Source: Craterostigma plantagineum | Taxonomy: Eukaryota > Streptophyta > Magnoliopsida > Lamiales > Linderniaceae | Reading direction: 5' to 3' | Assembly (NCBI GenBank): GCA_027422505.1 | Contig: JAPQWV010000001.1 | Location: 4,340,001 to 4,404,000 of the forward strand | DNA length: 64,000 bases | Part shown: piece after piece, positions 40,698 through 51,770 of the stretch | Numbering within the stretch: position 1 is the first letter of the stretch | Layout of the letters: each line of letters begins with the position of its first letter | Position numbers and translations under genes: made by a program | Notes under the pieces: model-generated | The model's input: only the letters and a program-made list of their open reading frames with translations | Database searches by the model: none | What the model was told of the DNA's origin: nothing

Positions 40698-42287
40698 TGT
40701 AACATTCCACTTAGATTAATAATATAATTTTATTAATCTTTAGGTGGAATTGAAAATATAGGAAAATTAAGGATAATAGGTGAAATATAATATAAGTACT
40801 TAAAGTGTCTAATTAAATAAGAATGGGGTGGAAATATAAGATGAAGAAGAAAGAAGGGAGTTATTTGGTAAATAAAAGAGTTTATATTATTCTCTCATTT
40901 CTCTCTCTCATCTCATTTTCTTATCACCAACGTCTCTCTCTACCTCTCTCTCTCTCGCAAGCTTAACACAAGAAGAAAATGGTGGGAAGGCTCTTAGGCA
41001 AATAATAGAAGATGTTGAGGTCCAAGTGCTTGAACTTTAGGTAAAATGAGAGCATTTGCATTATCTCTTCTTGTGCTTAAACTTTAGACGGAAGTAAGAT
41101 GTAGAAAATTAGGGTTGCATGTCTCTAAATTAGTATACTTTGAGTATATTAGTATATGTTTTTGCTAGATTCATTGATGGATTCAAAGTTGGGAAGATGA
41201 TACACTAATGGGATTATTAAAGGTTTAGTTGTGATATTTATGCCCGTCAACCGTTCGTATAAATGCCTATGAGAGTTGCATGTAATTTTAATGCAATTGT
41301 GTGATGGCTTATCTAGGGTATTTTGAGTTGGAACGAGGCGGAAACTCTTCGATAAGAGGAAGCGAATAAAGAATTGAGCCATCCGTAGTAGCTTGAGAAC
41401 TAAAGATTTAAGTATTCGTCAAGGTAAGTACGAGGGAGTAGAACTTGTATATATATAATTCAAATGCATATTATGTTGAAGTATCGACTCGGCCTTGAGC
41501 TGTTGAACGGCTTACGAGTCGTTATGGAATATAGCTCTAGAATATTACGGTTTTTACTCCCATTACGTTAATGGATTGTCTATCTTATGCATCGCTTTAG
41601 CGAATGATTTATTACTTGTGTTAAGTGGGTGGATTATTCGGTGTGCTTGTATGTGTTTGGTTGATGGAGTCACCGTGTGTGAGCGCGTGACTCTGTAGTG
41701 TTGACTTAGGGGCCGATGTGGGCCGTTGACTGTGATAGTGCGTGTCTTGGGGCCAGTGTAGGCCGAACGATTAAGTACAGCAGCTCTGGGTCGGAGTGTG
41801 TGTGTGGCCAATGGGTCGGAGTGTGTGTGTGGCTGGTAAGAGTGCTGTTGCTTAAGAGTTGTGTTTAGTTGATGTGGTAGTCGTTGATTGGTGCTATTCT
41901 TGTTTGCATAATTGCGTATTTGGGCTGTATATATATGTACGTTCTATAGTACTTACTGAGTCTGTTGACTCACTCCCAATATTAAATTATTTTGCAGATC
42001 CTCCTTCGGGAGGTACGACTTAGAGGAGGTGATGATGGCTGGCCTGTGGTGGAGCATGTGAGGGACGACCTGTGACAGGCTCAGCGATACTATAGGACTG
42101 TGTCTTTTAAAATGTCTAGCGTCATGTGTGTAGTTATCGGTGGTATTTGGTTAGCATTTTGTGATGCGTCTTATGCTAGTTAGCTTTTGCAAACCTCGTT
42201 TTCTTTTTTGACTTGTACGTAACCTTATTGATATATATATATATATATAAGGTTGGAGGTTTTACATTAGTGGTTGGGTGTGTTACA
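40698..42287 (+). repeat. 3' LTR of the young Gypsy
   Basis: 1590 bp, more than 99% identical to the 5' LTR apart from the AT repeat length. Confidence 0.93.
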
Positions 42288-42292
42288 ATAAA

Positions 42293-42483
42293 CGATACAT
42301 CGTTTAGGGTTGTTGATTCATTAATAGAGTTGACATATTATTGCTGAAGAACTCGCGCGTATCTCGCCGTCGAACTCTACAATCCGTCTCGTGGTATTAC
42401 TGATTAATCGCTTCCGTATTTCATCGTATAAGGTAATACTAATACTATGAATCAGATCAAGGTTGGATAAAATCGGCCTAACA
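42293..42483 (+). repeat. Second part of the Copia-4 5' LTR
   Basis: It continues the LTR interrupted at 35123 and ends CGGCCTAACA, with the primer-binding site two bases further on. The first part is 34967-35123 and contains a TATAAATA-type box near its end (about 35110). Confidence 0.8.
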
Positions 42484-42485
42484 AG

Positions 42486-42497
42486 TGGTATCAGAGC
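42486..42497 (+). promoter_or_regulatory. Primer-binding site (tRNA-iMet) of Copia-4
   Basis: TGGTATCAGAGC, two bases inside the LTR, the same spacing as in Copia-3. Confidence 0.9.
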
Positions 42498-43778
42498 CAA
42501 AATCGTGGATCAAATTCATCAAGTTTATTGATATCCTACTCATCTTTGATTTTCGATTTTTCGCTCCAGTTTTTTTTCAAAATCGCTCTATCTCTTGTTC
42601 AAATTCTCAAATTTATCTCGGCTCCTGGAAAAACGCATAGGTGCATATCTGCCTTCTCATAATTCTTGATCAAAATCTGTCAGTTTTTTTTTTTTAGCCG
42701 AAGATTCGATCTCAGCGACGAGCAGGGAATTTTTTTTTCGAAGAAAAGACACTTCTCGACATCAAGCTCAAAATTAATCGCAGATCTTAATTTTGTCTTC
42801 TCGACATCATTCCTCGACATTTTACTAAGTTATAAGGGTCTCGATATTTTGAGTTCAAAGAATATATTGATCTTGATATCACAACAATCTCGATATTATA
42901 AGGGTCTCGACATTTTGCTACTCGACATTTGAATAAACCTCTCGAGATCTTCCTCAATTACAATCCTATGTTTCTCGATATCACAATCCCTCAAGAAGTC
43001 ACACTTCGAAATTAATTCTACAGCTTAACAATATTGATATCTTTCTCGTGATCTATCATCAATTTCAATTCTGTTCTTCTCGACACTGCCTTCGAAATAT
43101 CTCTCAATTTCAAAGTACTCGAAATCTGATAATTGTCATCTCCTTTCCGAAAATCTCTAACCAATCACAATTCATTCCTTTTGTCATCATTGCATTATCT
43201 TTCTTAGTCAACTACTACGCATCCCTTTCGCAGTTATAAAGCATTCACCACATCATCGTCATAATACTACATTCAACATTTCTCATCTTTTTCATTAAGT
43301 CTCTATCATATCGTCGTCATCAATCTTCATTATGTCACATCATTATATATATATATATATATAAGCATACATGTAACGCAGTTTTTCCCAAACTGATTAA
43401 TCATCATCCACTTGCATTTGTTTCTCTCACTCATCATAATATAATCAATCTTAATTAGAAATTACTGCACCCTTCGAAAATCATCTCTGATTTAGTACTT
43501 AACAACTTAATTCCAATTCTCATCAGTGCCTATTTCTCGAGAAAATATTTCGAAGACATCCAAAAATAAAATCACATAAGAGCAGAGAGAAATTTGCAAA
43601 TATTCTCAAAAAACTGCACATCTTTTATTAATAATAATAATTTAAATTGTGATCTTTCTTATATTTCTTCTAACATTATTTACATTCTTTGAGTCTAAGA
43701 TTTAGCTGATCAACACGATTAAGATCCATATCCAACCAAAATAACTCTAGAACTGAACTTTCAATATCCACTTTCAAT
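42498..43778 (+). other. Copia-4 leader with TCTCGACAT-type repeats
   Basis: A 1.28-kb untranslated leader of nearly the same length as that of Copia-3. From about 42750 to 43110 the words TCTCGACAT, CTCGATATT and CTTCGAAAT recur more than ten times, with a longer near-repeat TATAAGGGTCTCGA(T/C)ATTTTG (two copies). A short (AT)n run lies near 43344-43365. No recognisable protein is encoded. Confidence 0.65.
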
Positions 43779-46142
43779 ATGCCATATCATTGGGAACAGA
43801 AAGCGAATGAACAAGCTAAAGAAATTAAGGAATTAAAGCGTGAATTACTTGAGCTAAATCATCTAGAACTCATAGCAACTGAGTGGAATGTTGCCGCTCA
43901 ACAATATGAGATTATTTTTAAATACCTTAATAAATGGTATACTAGATCTATCCCTTTAGAGACAATTATTGCGAAGCTAGTCGACCAAAATTCTTTTTCG
44001 GCGCTTGACGAGCAAAACGATTTACATTGTAATAGACCTATCTCGTGGTTGGAAATTCCGGAGGTTGCCAGTAAAATTTCCAAAATAAACGCAACCTTGG
44101 AATCGGAAAGAGTAGGCTTTCGAGCGGAGAAGGAAAAACTTTTAGAGGAGATATCAAATCTCAGAAATTCCCCGCACAGAGACCCTTGCGCCGCGTGTGT
44201 TGGCCTGCGCCCCATGGCAAATGTCGAAGCTGACTCTGAAGATGAAGCACATACCACTGCAGCTACTCTCCCAACTGACTCATCTTCTGAAACTGAGGTA
44301 CACGATTCTTACTCTGATCTACATTTAGAGATTTCAATTCTTCAAGATAGACTAACATTGTCTAGTGAAAACCAATCATTAAGAAAACTAGAAACTAGGT
44401 TAGCGAACAATGAAAAGGTCTTGCGAACCGAACTAGTAGAAAAGGCTAAGTTAAACTCGTTTCTAGAACAAGCTCAGGATACATCCCTCAGACATGAGAC
44501 TAGGATAAGAGATCTAGAAGAAAAACTTTCCGAAAAGGAAAATGATTTCAAGAATAGTGAGCAAGAGCGTAATTCCATATCCCAAAAATATGAATTCTTA
44601 TCCAAGGAACGAAATCGTCTGTATTCCAAAATAAAGAAACTTGAGGATCTCCTAACAAAAAGAGGACAAACAGATAGAACGATTTTTTTAAACAAACCTA
44701 GAGACATAGAATTTTATGATCCCCGTGAAGGATTAGGCTTTGTTCCAGGTTCCGTACAAACAGTCAAGAAACCCCTCCCTCTTTATGATATTAGCTTCCT
44801 AGGCTTAAATATACCCAGTCTACTCCCTTTCACTAGTTCATCTACACTTGACATCCTAGAAAAGAAAAAGAGAAATAGAGAGGACAGGGTAGAAATCCCA
44901 TTTGACTACGAAGAACTGAATAAACGTGACAGAACCACGGGCACATCCTTGTCTGAAGACGACTACTTACCTCTATATCCACCCTCTTCAGAAGACGTAA
45001 GTGTCCAAAATTCAAATCCCCCTACCACATATATCCCAGCATCTCTCAAGGAAATCTGTGATTTGCGCTCGACTCTTGAGTCCGAGAAGATTGCCTTCCA
45101 AGTGGAAAAAGACGTACTTCTGACAATCATCTACTCACTCGAAAAACAAGTCAACAACCCCATAGGTTTATCCCCACCACTGCATTCAGCTAAGTCTAAT
45201 ATAGAAGCGTCACTCCACAAGGAAATTAAAGGGAAAGAAAAAGCCAAAAGACATGATCTGCTATTTGAAAACTACGCATCTCCTTCAAATCATTACTATT
45301 CCTACGATGATGCACTTGCCCTAAATTCTCGTTTCAGACTAGCAAGTGCCAGCACAATCAAGAACGATGCACGCTTCTTTGCTAAGTCAGGCTCGCAAAC
45401 TCAACTAGACAAGATACAAACAAAAGGAACGACTGACTTTCTAGCTGAAATCTCGCGTCTCCAGAACATCAATAAATTACAAGCAAAGGAACACCAAAAT
45501 CAAATTGAAATCTTCAAGTTCGAAAAAGAGAAACTACTAAATGAAATTTTCCTCCTAAGAAATCTCAACGATCATTCATCTGAAGTTGGTTCTTCTTCGA
45601 CTGATGATTTAACTCCTAATAATGTGTCAAATTTAGCTACAGGCAAGAAACTAACCAAGAAGACGAAGACGATGGACGGGGTCAGGAAATCAAAATCTAA
45701 ACCCTCTCCTACCAAGGCTTTCTACTCTACAAACTATGCTTATAATGAACATAACTTCATTTCATCGAAGACTATTAAGCATTGTGATGTTTCCCGTTTT
45801 AATAAATCTAATATTTATAAGATGCATCACACTTCTACTCGACAGCCATCATCTCATGCAAGCCACGTCTCGAACACTCCCGTATTCAATCGATTGATGC
45901 ATAAGAACTCAACAGGGTATAGTCCTAATGTTAAACAAATTTGGGTGCCCAAGCACAAACATCACTCCACATCCTCTCAACACTCAAAACAAGGATTGAA
46001 GCTATGGATTCCTAAACCACAAATCAAATTGAATAGGACTTCAAATGATGACTTAGGACAAGATTTGACACCTTGTGTGCTTAACCCGTTTTCTGCTAAC
46101 AAGGGAGGACCCATCCAAAAATGGGTACCAAAGGCCCGATAA
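43779..46142 (+). CDS. Copia-4 coiled-coil protein (787 residues), homologue of the Copia-3 gag extension
   Basis: A long uninterrupted frame starts MPYHWEQKANEQAKEIKELK. Coiled-coil segments occur at about residues 5-30 (KEIKELKRELLELNH), 105-140, 190-300 (LEKKLSEKEN-like heptads, LSKERNRLYSKIKKLEDLL) and 420-460. Shared landmarks with 18570-20294 include an IEFYDPREGLGF block, FDYEELNKRD, TYIPASLKEI followed by IYSLEK, and a basic C-terminus with IWVPKHKH and LWIPKPQ. It lacks the CCHC knuckle and gag core. It ends 15-20 bases before a protease remnant, matching its gag-pol linker position in Copia-3. A 2.4-kb open frame in an otherwise gutted element is notable. The function is unknown. 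Confidence 0.78.
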   Translation: MPYHWEQKANEQAKEIKELKRELLELNHLELIATEWNVAAQQYEIIFKYLNKWYTRSIPLETIIAKLVDQNSFSALDEQNDLHCNRPISWLEIPEVASKISKINATLESERVGFRAEKEKLLEEISNLRNSPHRDPCAACVGLRPMANVEADSEDEAHTTAATLPTDSSSETEVHDSYSDLHLEISILQDRLTLSSENQSLRKLETRLANNEKVLRTELVEKAKLNSFLEQAQDTSLRHETRIRDLEEKLSEKENDFKNSEQERNSISQKYEFLSKERNRLYSKIKKLEDLLTKRGQTDRTIFLNKPRDIEFYDPREGLGFVPGSVQTVKKPLPLYDISFLGLNIPSLLPFTSSSTLDILEKKKRNREDRVEIPFDYEELNKRDRTTGTSLSEDDYLPLYPPSSEDVSVQNSNPPTTYIPASLKEICDLRSTLESEKIAFQVEKDVLLTIIYSLEKQVNNPIGLSPPLHSAKSNIEASLHKEIKGKEKAKRHDLLFENYASPSNHYYSYDDALALNSRFRLASASTIKNDARFFAKSGSQTQLDKIQTKGTTDFLAEISRLQNINKLQAKEHQNQIEIFKFEKEKLLNEIFLLRNLNDHSSEVGSSSTDDLTPNNVSNLATGKKLTKKTKTMDGVRKSKSKPSPTKAFYSTNYAYNEHNFISSKTIKHCDVSRFNKSNIYKMHHTSTRQPSSHASHVSNTPVFNRLMHKNSTGYSPNVKQIWVPKHKHHSTSSQHSKQGLKLWIPKPQIKLNRTSNDDLGQDLTPCVLNPFSANKGGPIQKWVPKAR

Positions 46143-46157
46143 TATTTTGCAGATATC

Positions 46158-46294
46158 CCAGCATGAGTAGGTACAAAGAGAGCTGCTCCACACTCATGAC
46201 TGGTATGCGATGAGGGCAGCCAAAGATCCCAGCGTGTATGGCATCTCGGGTTGCTCCACAGACACGACTGGTTAGCGATGCGAGCAACCAAACG
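46158..46294 (+). pseudogene. Duplicated protease remnant of Copia-4 pol
   Basis: Two tandem units of about 70 bp (46158-46227 and 46228-46294) each contain sequence derived from the [10 protein letters not shown] protease motif. The second unit shares CTCGGGTTGCTCCACA with the Copia-3 pol sequence at that motif (minus strand, about 18540-18525). The units translate to CSTLMTG and GCSTDTTG, so the catalytic Asp is not preserved. All further pol sequence is missing. Confidence 0.7.
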
Positions 46295-46920
46295 TAGGTA
46301 AATTCTATATATGCATTCCATAGTTAAACTTTTGGCATGCATATCAAACTGAAAAGATTATATACCTACTTAGAAACTAAATGGTACATTATAGTTATGC
46401 ATGCTTCAAAAAGACATTAAATTCCAAATTTTCGCATGCATACATGAGCGTAAATGCACATTTTTATTATGCATCATCTTAAATAATTTCCGAGCTTAAA
46501 TTTTATGTATGCATATGAGCTGAAGCGCAAAATACCTATTCTAACTTTAGAGCGATAAAAACGTACATTCTAATGCATTTTTAAAGAACAATAACTCTTT
46601 AGTTTGCATCTGCTTTGAAAATAAATTAATACGTTCACGCTTATTTAATTGGGAGGGAATTTACATGTTTAAATGTGCATGCATTGAGGGGGAGCTACTC
46701 TTTTTTAAAGAAAAGCAACTCTTATATTAATCTTAAAAGGGAGCAATAATTAAATATTTTAGGGGGAGTGAACTTAATGTGTGAACTTAGGGAAAGAGAC
46801 TTTCGAACGATAATCCGAATATGCATCTTTTGAGGGGGAGTAATTCAGTTTTAAGAAGCATGATTTGAGAGGGAGGAATAATATATCTATATATATATAT
46901 ATATACATATATAAATATAA
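46295..46920 (+). other. Copia-4 3' non-coding region with purine-tract cluster
   Basis: After the protease remnant the DNA is non-coding. It contains at least four purine tracts between 46685 and 46875 (TTGAGGGGGAGCTA, TTAGGGGGAGTGAA, TTGAGGGGGAGTAA, TTGAGAGGGAGGAA), followed by an AT microsatellite. No LTR follows directly. The comparable cluster in Copia-3 lies between pol and ORF3. Confidence 0.6.
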
Positions 46921-48917
46921 TATATAGTTACTATTATTTTATTAATAATACAATACATATATATAAAAAAAATAAAGAAAAGGAAAGGCCAAAAAAAAAA
47001 GAAAAAAGAAAAGGCCGCATACTCTCGTAATCTTGCTTCAAAAGAGTTCCCCTGTCTTCCAAAGATATATTTGAAGGACGAATCTCAAGCCTACAAGAGT
47101 TCAAGAATTCCAAAAGGCGTGACAACCGTACACTATCACGAAGATGATCTCAACCGACCTGCTCCAACTCGCTGATCAAGCAGCACTCACCAAAATGACG
47201 AATGCATGGATTCTAAGTTCCCATGGTTCAGTCAGACCAAACTGAACCTAACCCCGGAACGTAGCCGAGTGTTAGTGACGAGTCAAGTTCATAGAGCTAC
47301 CCCTATTTGGAAATTTTTGACAAGACCGAAGAGCGGAAGATACAAAATTCCCTTAGTCACAAATTACTCGGACCAACCCCCATAGGTACAGGTGCTAATT
47401 TTATTAGCCCCCGGGTAGAAGTCATCGCATTAGGTCCAACGGCGCATGCACAACCGAGCCTTACCCACTAATCGATCTCCCAACAGACCGATGTTTCACT
47501 AAATCACGGGGAGCCGCGTAATCTATCACTGCTTCACTTGGAAGCAGGAGATATTGAACTAAGTGGTAGTCAGCCCCACACCACTGAATTTTATTGAACA
47601 CATCGAGTCTAGTGTGTCCTCACCATCCAAATATTTTAATATCTTTTTAGGACACATACATTTTTTCTTATCTGGACTTTGTGACCAGATCAGAACTTTC
47701 GTAGACATGTCCTACTGCGACATGCTTCGATGATCGGAAGGAAGTCCTGCCGTTGCAACATCAAAACAACAACGGTTTCAGGCCGTCACCTATGAGCTAT
47801 GCTCCTAGACTGATGCTAACGGGACGCCTATGTGACCCCGGTTTATAAAGTCCTGTTATCACAGGCCACGTCTCAGAGTTTAACTCTGAAGTCGTGTCGA
47901 CGGATTGCCTTTGTGGCTCCATCATAAATACTTCCCTGAATTCGACTTTGAAGTTAATCCCGTTCTTCGCTGAGGACTTTGATCGAACACGTGGTGAGCG
48001 AACTAAATATGTGTTCTTGGGTTTTGAAGGCTTTAGAGAGGTAACGTGATTATGAGTTAGAGGATAAATTTTGTAATGTACTTTCTTTCACCTCTCGTTC
48101 CCCTCTCTTCTCATTACAATGGCTCTTTATATAGATGTTCATCACTATCTCCTTTTGCTTTTTTCTTCAACGTAGAAACCAAGGAAAAGAAATTTTGATC
48201 TTTAGCCTCCAAGCCGTATATGCAGCCCCCAAAAACTAATTTCATGTCTATTATGAAATTGAATGGCTTGTCTTATGCAGAGAACTTGTTCCAAACTCTT
48301 ACGTGTGATATCTTCGCTCTGACTAATATGGCATATTTCGATCTGTCTTGACTTTTAACATGGTCATGGAAACGTTCACGGCTTCGTGTATGAATCCTCA
48401 TGGCCGTGACAACATAAAGCCTGAAGAAAAGAACGTTTCTGCCCGTGTTCACGGCTTCAGTAGCCACCATTCACGGCCGTGGAGCATTCGGGGATTATAA
48501 AATGGCTTTCTGCCCTCATTCACGGCCTGGTTGGTCCATGTTCACGGCCGTGACATAATCGGGCAAGAAAATGGCTCTCTGATGCTCTTCACGGCCTCGT
48601 ACAAATCCTTCACGGCCTTGACGAGTTTCCTGCAAAACAGCAGCACGTTCAATTCATATCTCCCAATCTAGACCTCGAATTGAAAATCCCTTTGGATAGA
48701 ATGAAGATTAACAAGTCCTCTATCTATGATTAAAATTTCAGGTCCATCGGACATCGTTTACCCCGTGATCATTGAGAAATACGAAACTGTCGCAAAACTG
48801 TCATAAAACGTTTGATTTTGTTGTGAAACCATATTATCACTCAGAAATAATCAAAACGACTTCATGCAAACGACTCAAATATAACAAATATAAACGTACG
48901 AAATTACGTTTATCAGG
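46921..48917. other. Unassigned repeat-rich DNA, possibly a minus-strand LTR fragment
   Basis: About 2 kb without a recognisable gene. It ends ...GAAATTACGTTTATCA at 48917; read on the minus strand this starts TGATAAACGTAATTTCGTACG, similar to the ends of large Gypsy LTRs. A cluster of TTCACGGCC/GGCCGTGAA words occupies 48366-48625. I cannot define the left boundary or find a partner LTR in the window. Confidence 0.4.
48366..48625. repeat. TTCACGGCC repeat cluster
   Basis: TTCACGGC occurs about nine times in 260 bases, often as TTCACGGCCGTG half-palindromes spaced 25-60 bases apart. Larger repeated blocks are also present (for example AAATGGCTTTCTG and AAATGGCTCTCTGA). Confidence 0.75.
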
Positions 48918-50317
48918 TAAGGAGACTTGGTCCTTAATTATATAATTCTTGTGAGGAGTTACGACCTTCTATATAGTGAGAAGCAGAATAAAGGGAAGAA
49001 CAACCATACATATAAATATGTCTACAAAAACGCTCGCGGCGGTGTTACAGTGTTTGCTTATTAGCATCCATTGCTCTTAACATATTTCTTGCGACGAAGC
49101 CTTATTACAGCGATCTTCGAAGCAATGATCTGAATAACGACTGTAATAGTAAGCTGACTTGGACTCGAAAAGCTGCAGAAGAAGCAGAAACCATAGCTTC
49201 AATTTCATGTTCGGGCCATGGAAGAGCTTTCTTGGATGGTTTAGTTAAAGATGGAAACCCTATCTGTGAGTGCAACACATGCTACGAAGGAGACGATTGC
49301 TCTGTGCTTTCCCTTGACTGTGCTGCCAATGCTGACAGGTTTGTGTTATAATAAATAATTTCTAGATGGGACGAAAAATAATCTAATTTTCCTTTACATA
49401 AATCCATCTAAACGGGTAAAACTGACCCGCTCCAATCTTGGGTGTTCCAAAACCATTCATTTAGTTGGGTAAGCCAACCAATAAAGTTTGTGTGTCGCAA
49501 TCAAATTAACTCATCCTCAATTAATAATTCCATAATTCATCTGGCTAATGAGTACTCCCTCTTTAAGCAGTTTGCACACATTAAAAAACAAGTAAAGTTA
49601 ATTATTTTATCTTCTTTAGTCTGATTATTTTTATTTATGATGAGGGCTAAAGCTATAAATATTGAAGATATTTTTCTTGAAAATAGTCAAACGACTTGTA
49701 TTCAAAAACAAAAATAAGTGTAAAACGACATGTATTTAAAATCAGACGAAATATGTGATTAATATCAACTTCAACAAAAAATGATTAAATTAATTAAGAT
49801 AGTTTGGAATAATTATAACTGCAGTGAGACCCTTTATTCTTGGAGCCATTTTGGGCCGAGCACGCGGCGAGTAGCACCGTCGTCGTCCCGGGCTGGCACA
49901 GGATGAGCTACGTTTTTGCGTATGATAAATCGACCGTCTCCAAGGAAGTCGAAGCACGCATTCGTAGGGTTCACGAAATAGCGAAAAATGCCGTCACGGA
50001 TGGGAAGTTCATATTGTTCGGCGCGGGTTCGACCCAGCTTTTAGGCGCGGCCGTTTACGCCCTTTCCACGAATTTGTCGTCGTCGCGGGCGAGCGTTGTG
50101 ACCTCGAACCCATCCTACCCGGTCCGTTAGTGATTTATTCCGAAAGGGTAATCTTTTTTGCGCATAGTCGGCAGGAATTCAAAGGGTTCATAGGGAAAAA
50201 AAAAATTGACCTGTAGGCTTTCATTGCTTACTTTTCCTTGATGAGTCGGCACATGGGCCTCGATGTGTGTGGTTGAACAGTCGGCATGCTTTGTAGGTTA
50301 TGTACTGACGCTCGGGG

Positions 50318-50490
50318 CAGTGGCGGAGCCACGTGAGGCCCAATGGGGTCACTTGACAATGAAATTTTTTTTTATTTGTAATATACCTTGACTTATCTAA
50401 TTGTATGATTAAAATTAAAGAAAATTATACTAAGAGGCGTGTCCATTTGATTGGACCCCACTGAGACTTGACTTTATACCTTCGTCAATG
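50318..50490. mobile_element. Small hAT-like MITE in intron 2 of the pseudogene
   Basis: The element starts CAGTGGCGGAGCCACG and ends CCTTCGTCAATG. It is flanked by GCTCGGGG (50310-50317) and ACTCGGGG (50491-50498), an 8-bp duplication with one mismatch. Terminal inversion is weak. Confidence 0.55.
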
Positions 50491-51364
50491 ACTCGGGGTT
50501 TACCTAATCCCCTAACCAGAGTTTCCGGGGTCATAAAAAACGTAGTGTTTATATAGGCTAAGGCTATTTTCTTCATGGTGAAGAATTTTGAGCTCGTGAT
50601 TTTGTTTTCTTTTTTAATGACCTATTTGAAATGGTATATATTCATTGCGAACTTTTCCTTGAATGAGTCAGTCAGTCACACATGCGTCTGAACTAGTGTG
50701 GTTAAATGAACCAATTGGCGTGGTTTACATGCTGTTACGTACACTGATTGTGGGGTTTTCCTAGCCTCTCGTCCCGGCCAGGGTTCCCCTGGTCATCCAA
50801 AAAATAAAAGTGTAGGGTTGAATGGGCACGACCATTTTCCTCAGGAACAATAAATTTGAGCGGCACTTTTGTTTCCTATATCGTAACCGTATTTGAATGT
50901 GATGCATAAATTACATGCAGGCGTACAGATCGCAGACGAATTACTTTGAGAACAAGAACTTTGAGTTCGAAGGAGACGCACTTCAGCTGATAAGCAACGC
51001 CCTTCAGCTGATAAGCAACGCCTCGTCGTCGTCGTCGGGTTGTTACGACGCCGAACCCGTTATCGAGTTCGTCAATTCGCCTAATAATCCTGGCGGAAAT
51101 TTGAGGGAGGCCGTGTATAAGGGTCGGCCTTTGGCTATTTATTTACGACCGTGCGTACAATTGGCCTCATTTTTCGTCCTTCTCCCGCCGCCGACGACGT
51201 CATGATCTTTACGATTTCGAAGCTCACCGGCCATGCAGGGAGTCGATTCGGGTATGCGATTATTTTTTTAAAGGTATGCATAGGCTTGATCGACGTATTC
51301 GTGTGCGATTATTTCTAATATTGAAGGCTCCTTCCTGAAATCAAATAGCGATAAGCGGAGCATT

Positions 51365-51770
51365 GCCTCTGAGCCCGACAACTTTCTAAATTTTCCAAAG
51401 TACGACAACATCTATGTTATAATCCCAATATATATATACATACCTATCTACAATACAGATGCTACATTATAATCGACGTATTTCTCTCTTTTTCTTTTTG
51501 AAAATTTTTTCCTTTTCATTTATGATTTTTCTTAAGTCTGGCCAATCGCATGTCGCTACGTGTCAATTTTCCATCCAATTTAGGACCAATTTGGTTCAAA
51601 TCGACAATCAGGGACTAAATTGGACCACGCAAAACATTAGAACTAAATTTAGCCATGTGCTAAAAATCGAGGACCATTTTAGGTTATATCCCGGGTCTGA
51701 CAACTTTTTTAATTTTCCAAAGTGCGACAACACCTAGGTTATAATCCCAATATGTACATACATATACCAC
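51365..51770. repeat. Direct repeat pair in intron 3 of the pseudogene
   Basis: About 90 bases (GACAACTTTCTAAATTTTCCAAAGTACGACAAC type, from about 51380) recur from about 51700, both followed by TATAATCCCAATAT. The copies lie about 315 bases apart, pointing to a local duplication or short terminal repeats. Confidence 0.6.

Larger units (their letters stand above)
35124..42287 (+). mobile_element. Young Gypsy chromovirus-like element (Tekay/Del type), integrase core missing
   Basis: This complete 7.2-kb element has LTRs at 35124-36733 and 40698-42287, an iMet primer site (36740-36751), gag with two zinc knuckles, protease, RT, RNase H, a truncated integrase with a chromodomain-like tail, and a purine tract (AAGGGGGGAAGGA, 40685-40697). 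I count about four substitutions between the LTRs plus a 2-bp indel and a different length of the AT microsatellite, so the insertion is recent. The target duplication ATAAA is perfect. It interrupts the Copia-4 LTR. Confidence 0.93.
34967..46880 (+). mobile_element. Copia-4: pol-less Copia derivative, split by a young Gypsy
   Basis: The plus-strand element has a 5' LTR (34967-35123 plus 42293-42483, about 348 bp without the guest), TGGTATCAGAGC at 42486-42497, a 1.28-kb leader and a 787-codon coiled-coil frame (43779-46142). Next come a duplicated protease remnant (46158-46294) and a cluster of purine tracts (46685-46875). No gag core, integrase, RT or RNase H is present and I find no 3' LTR. 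LTR ends (TGTTAGGA...CCTAACA) and the ORF show kinship with Copia-3. The right boundary is approximate. Confidence 0.8.

Noticed and set aside
46182..46292. Possible structured RNA: both 70-bp units can form a hairpin (GCTGC/GCAGC and GTTGC/GCAAC) with a compensating change.
   Set aside because: The same TTGCTCC...GAGCAAC complementarity is present in the Copia-3 protease coding sequence and follows from the codons around the DSGCST and LLSN segments, so coding ancestry explains it.
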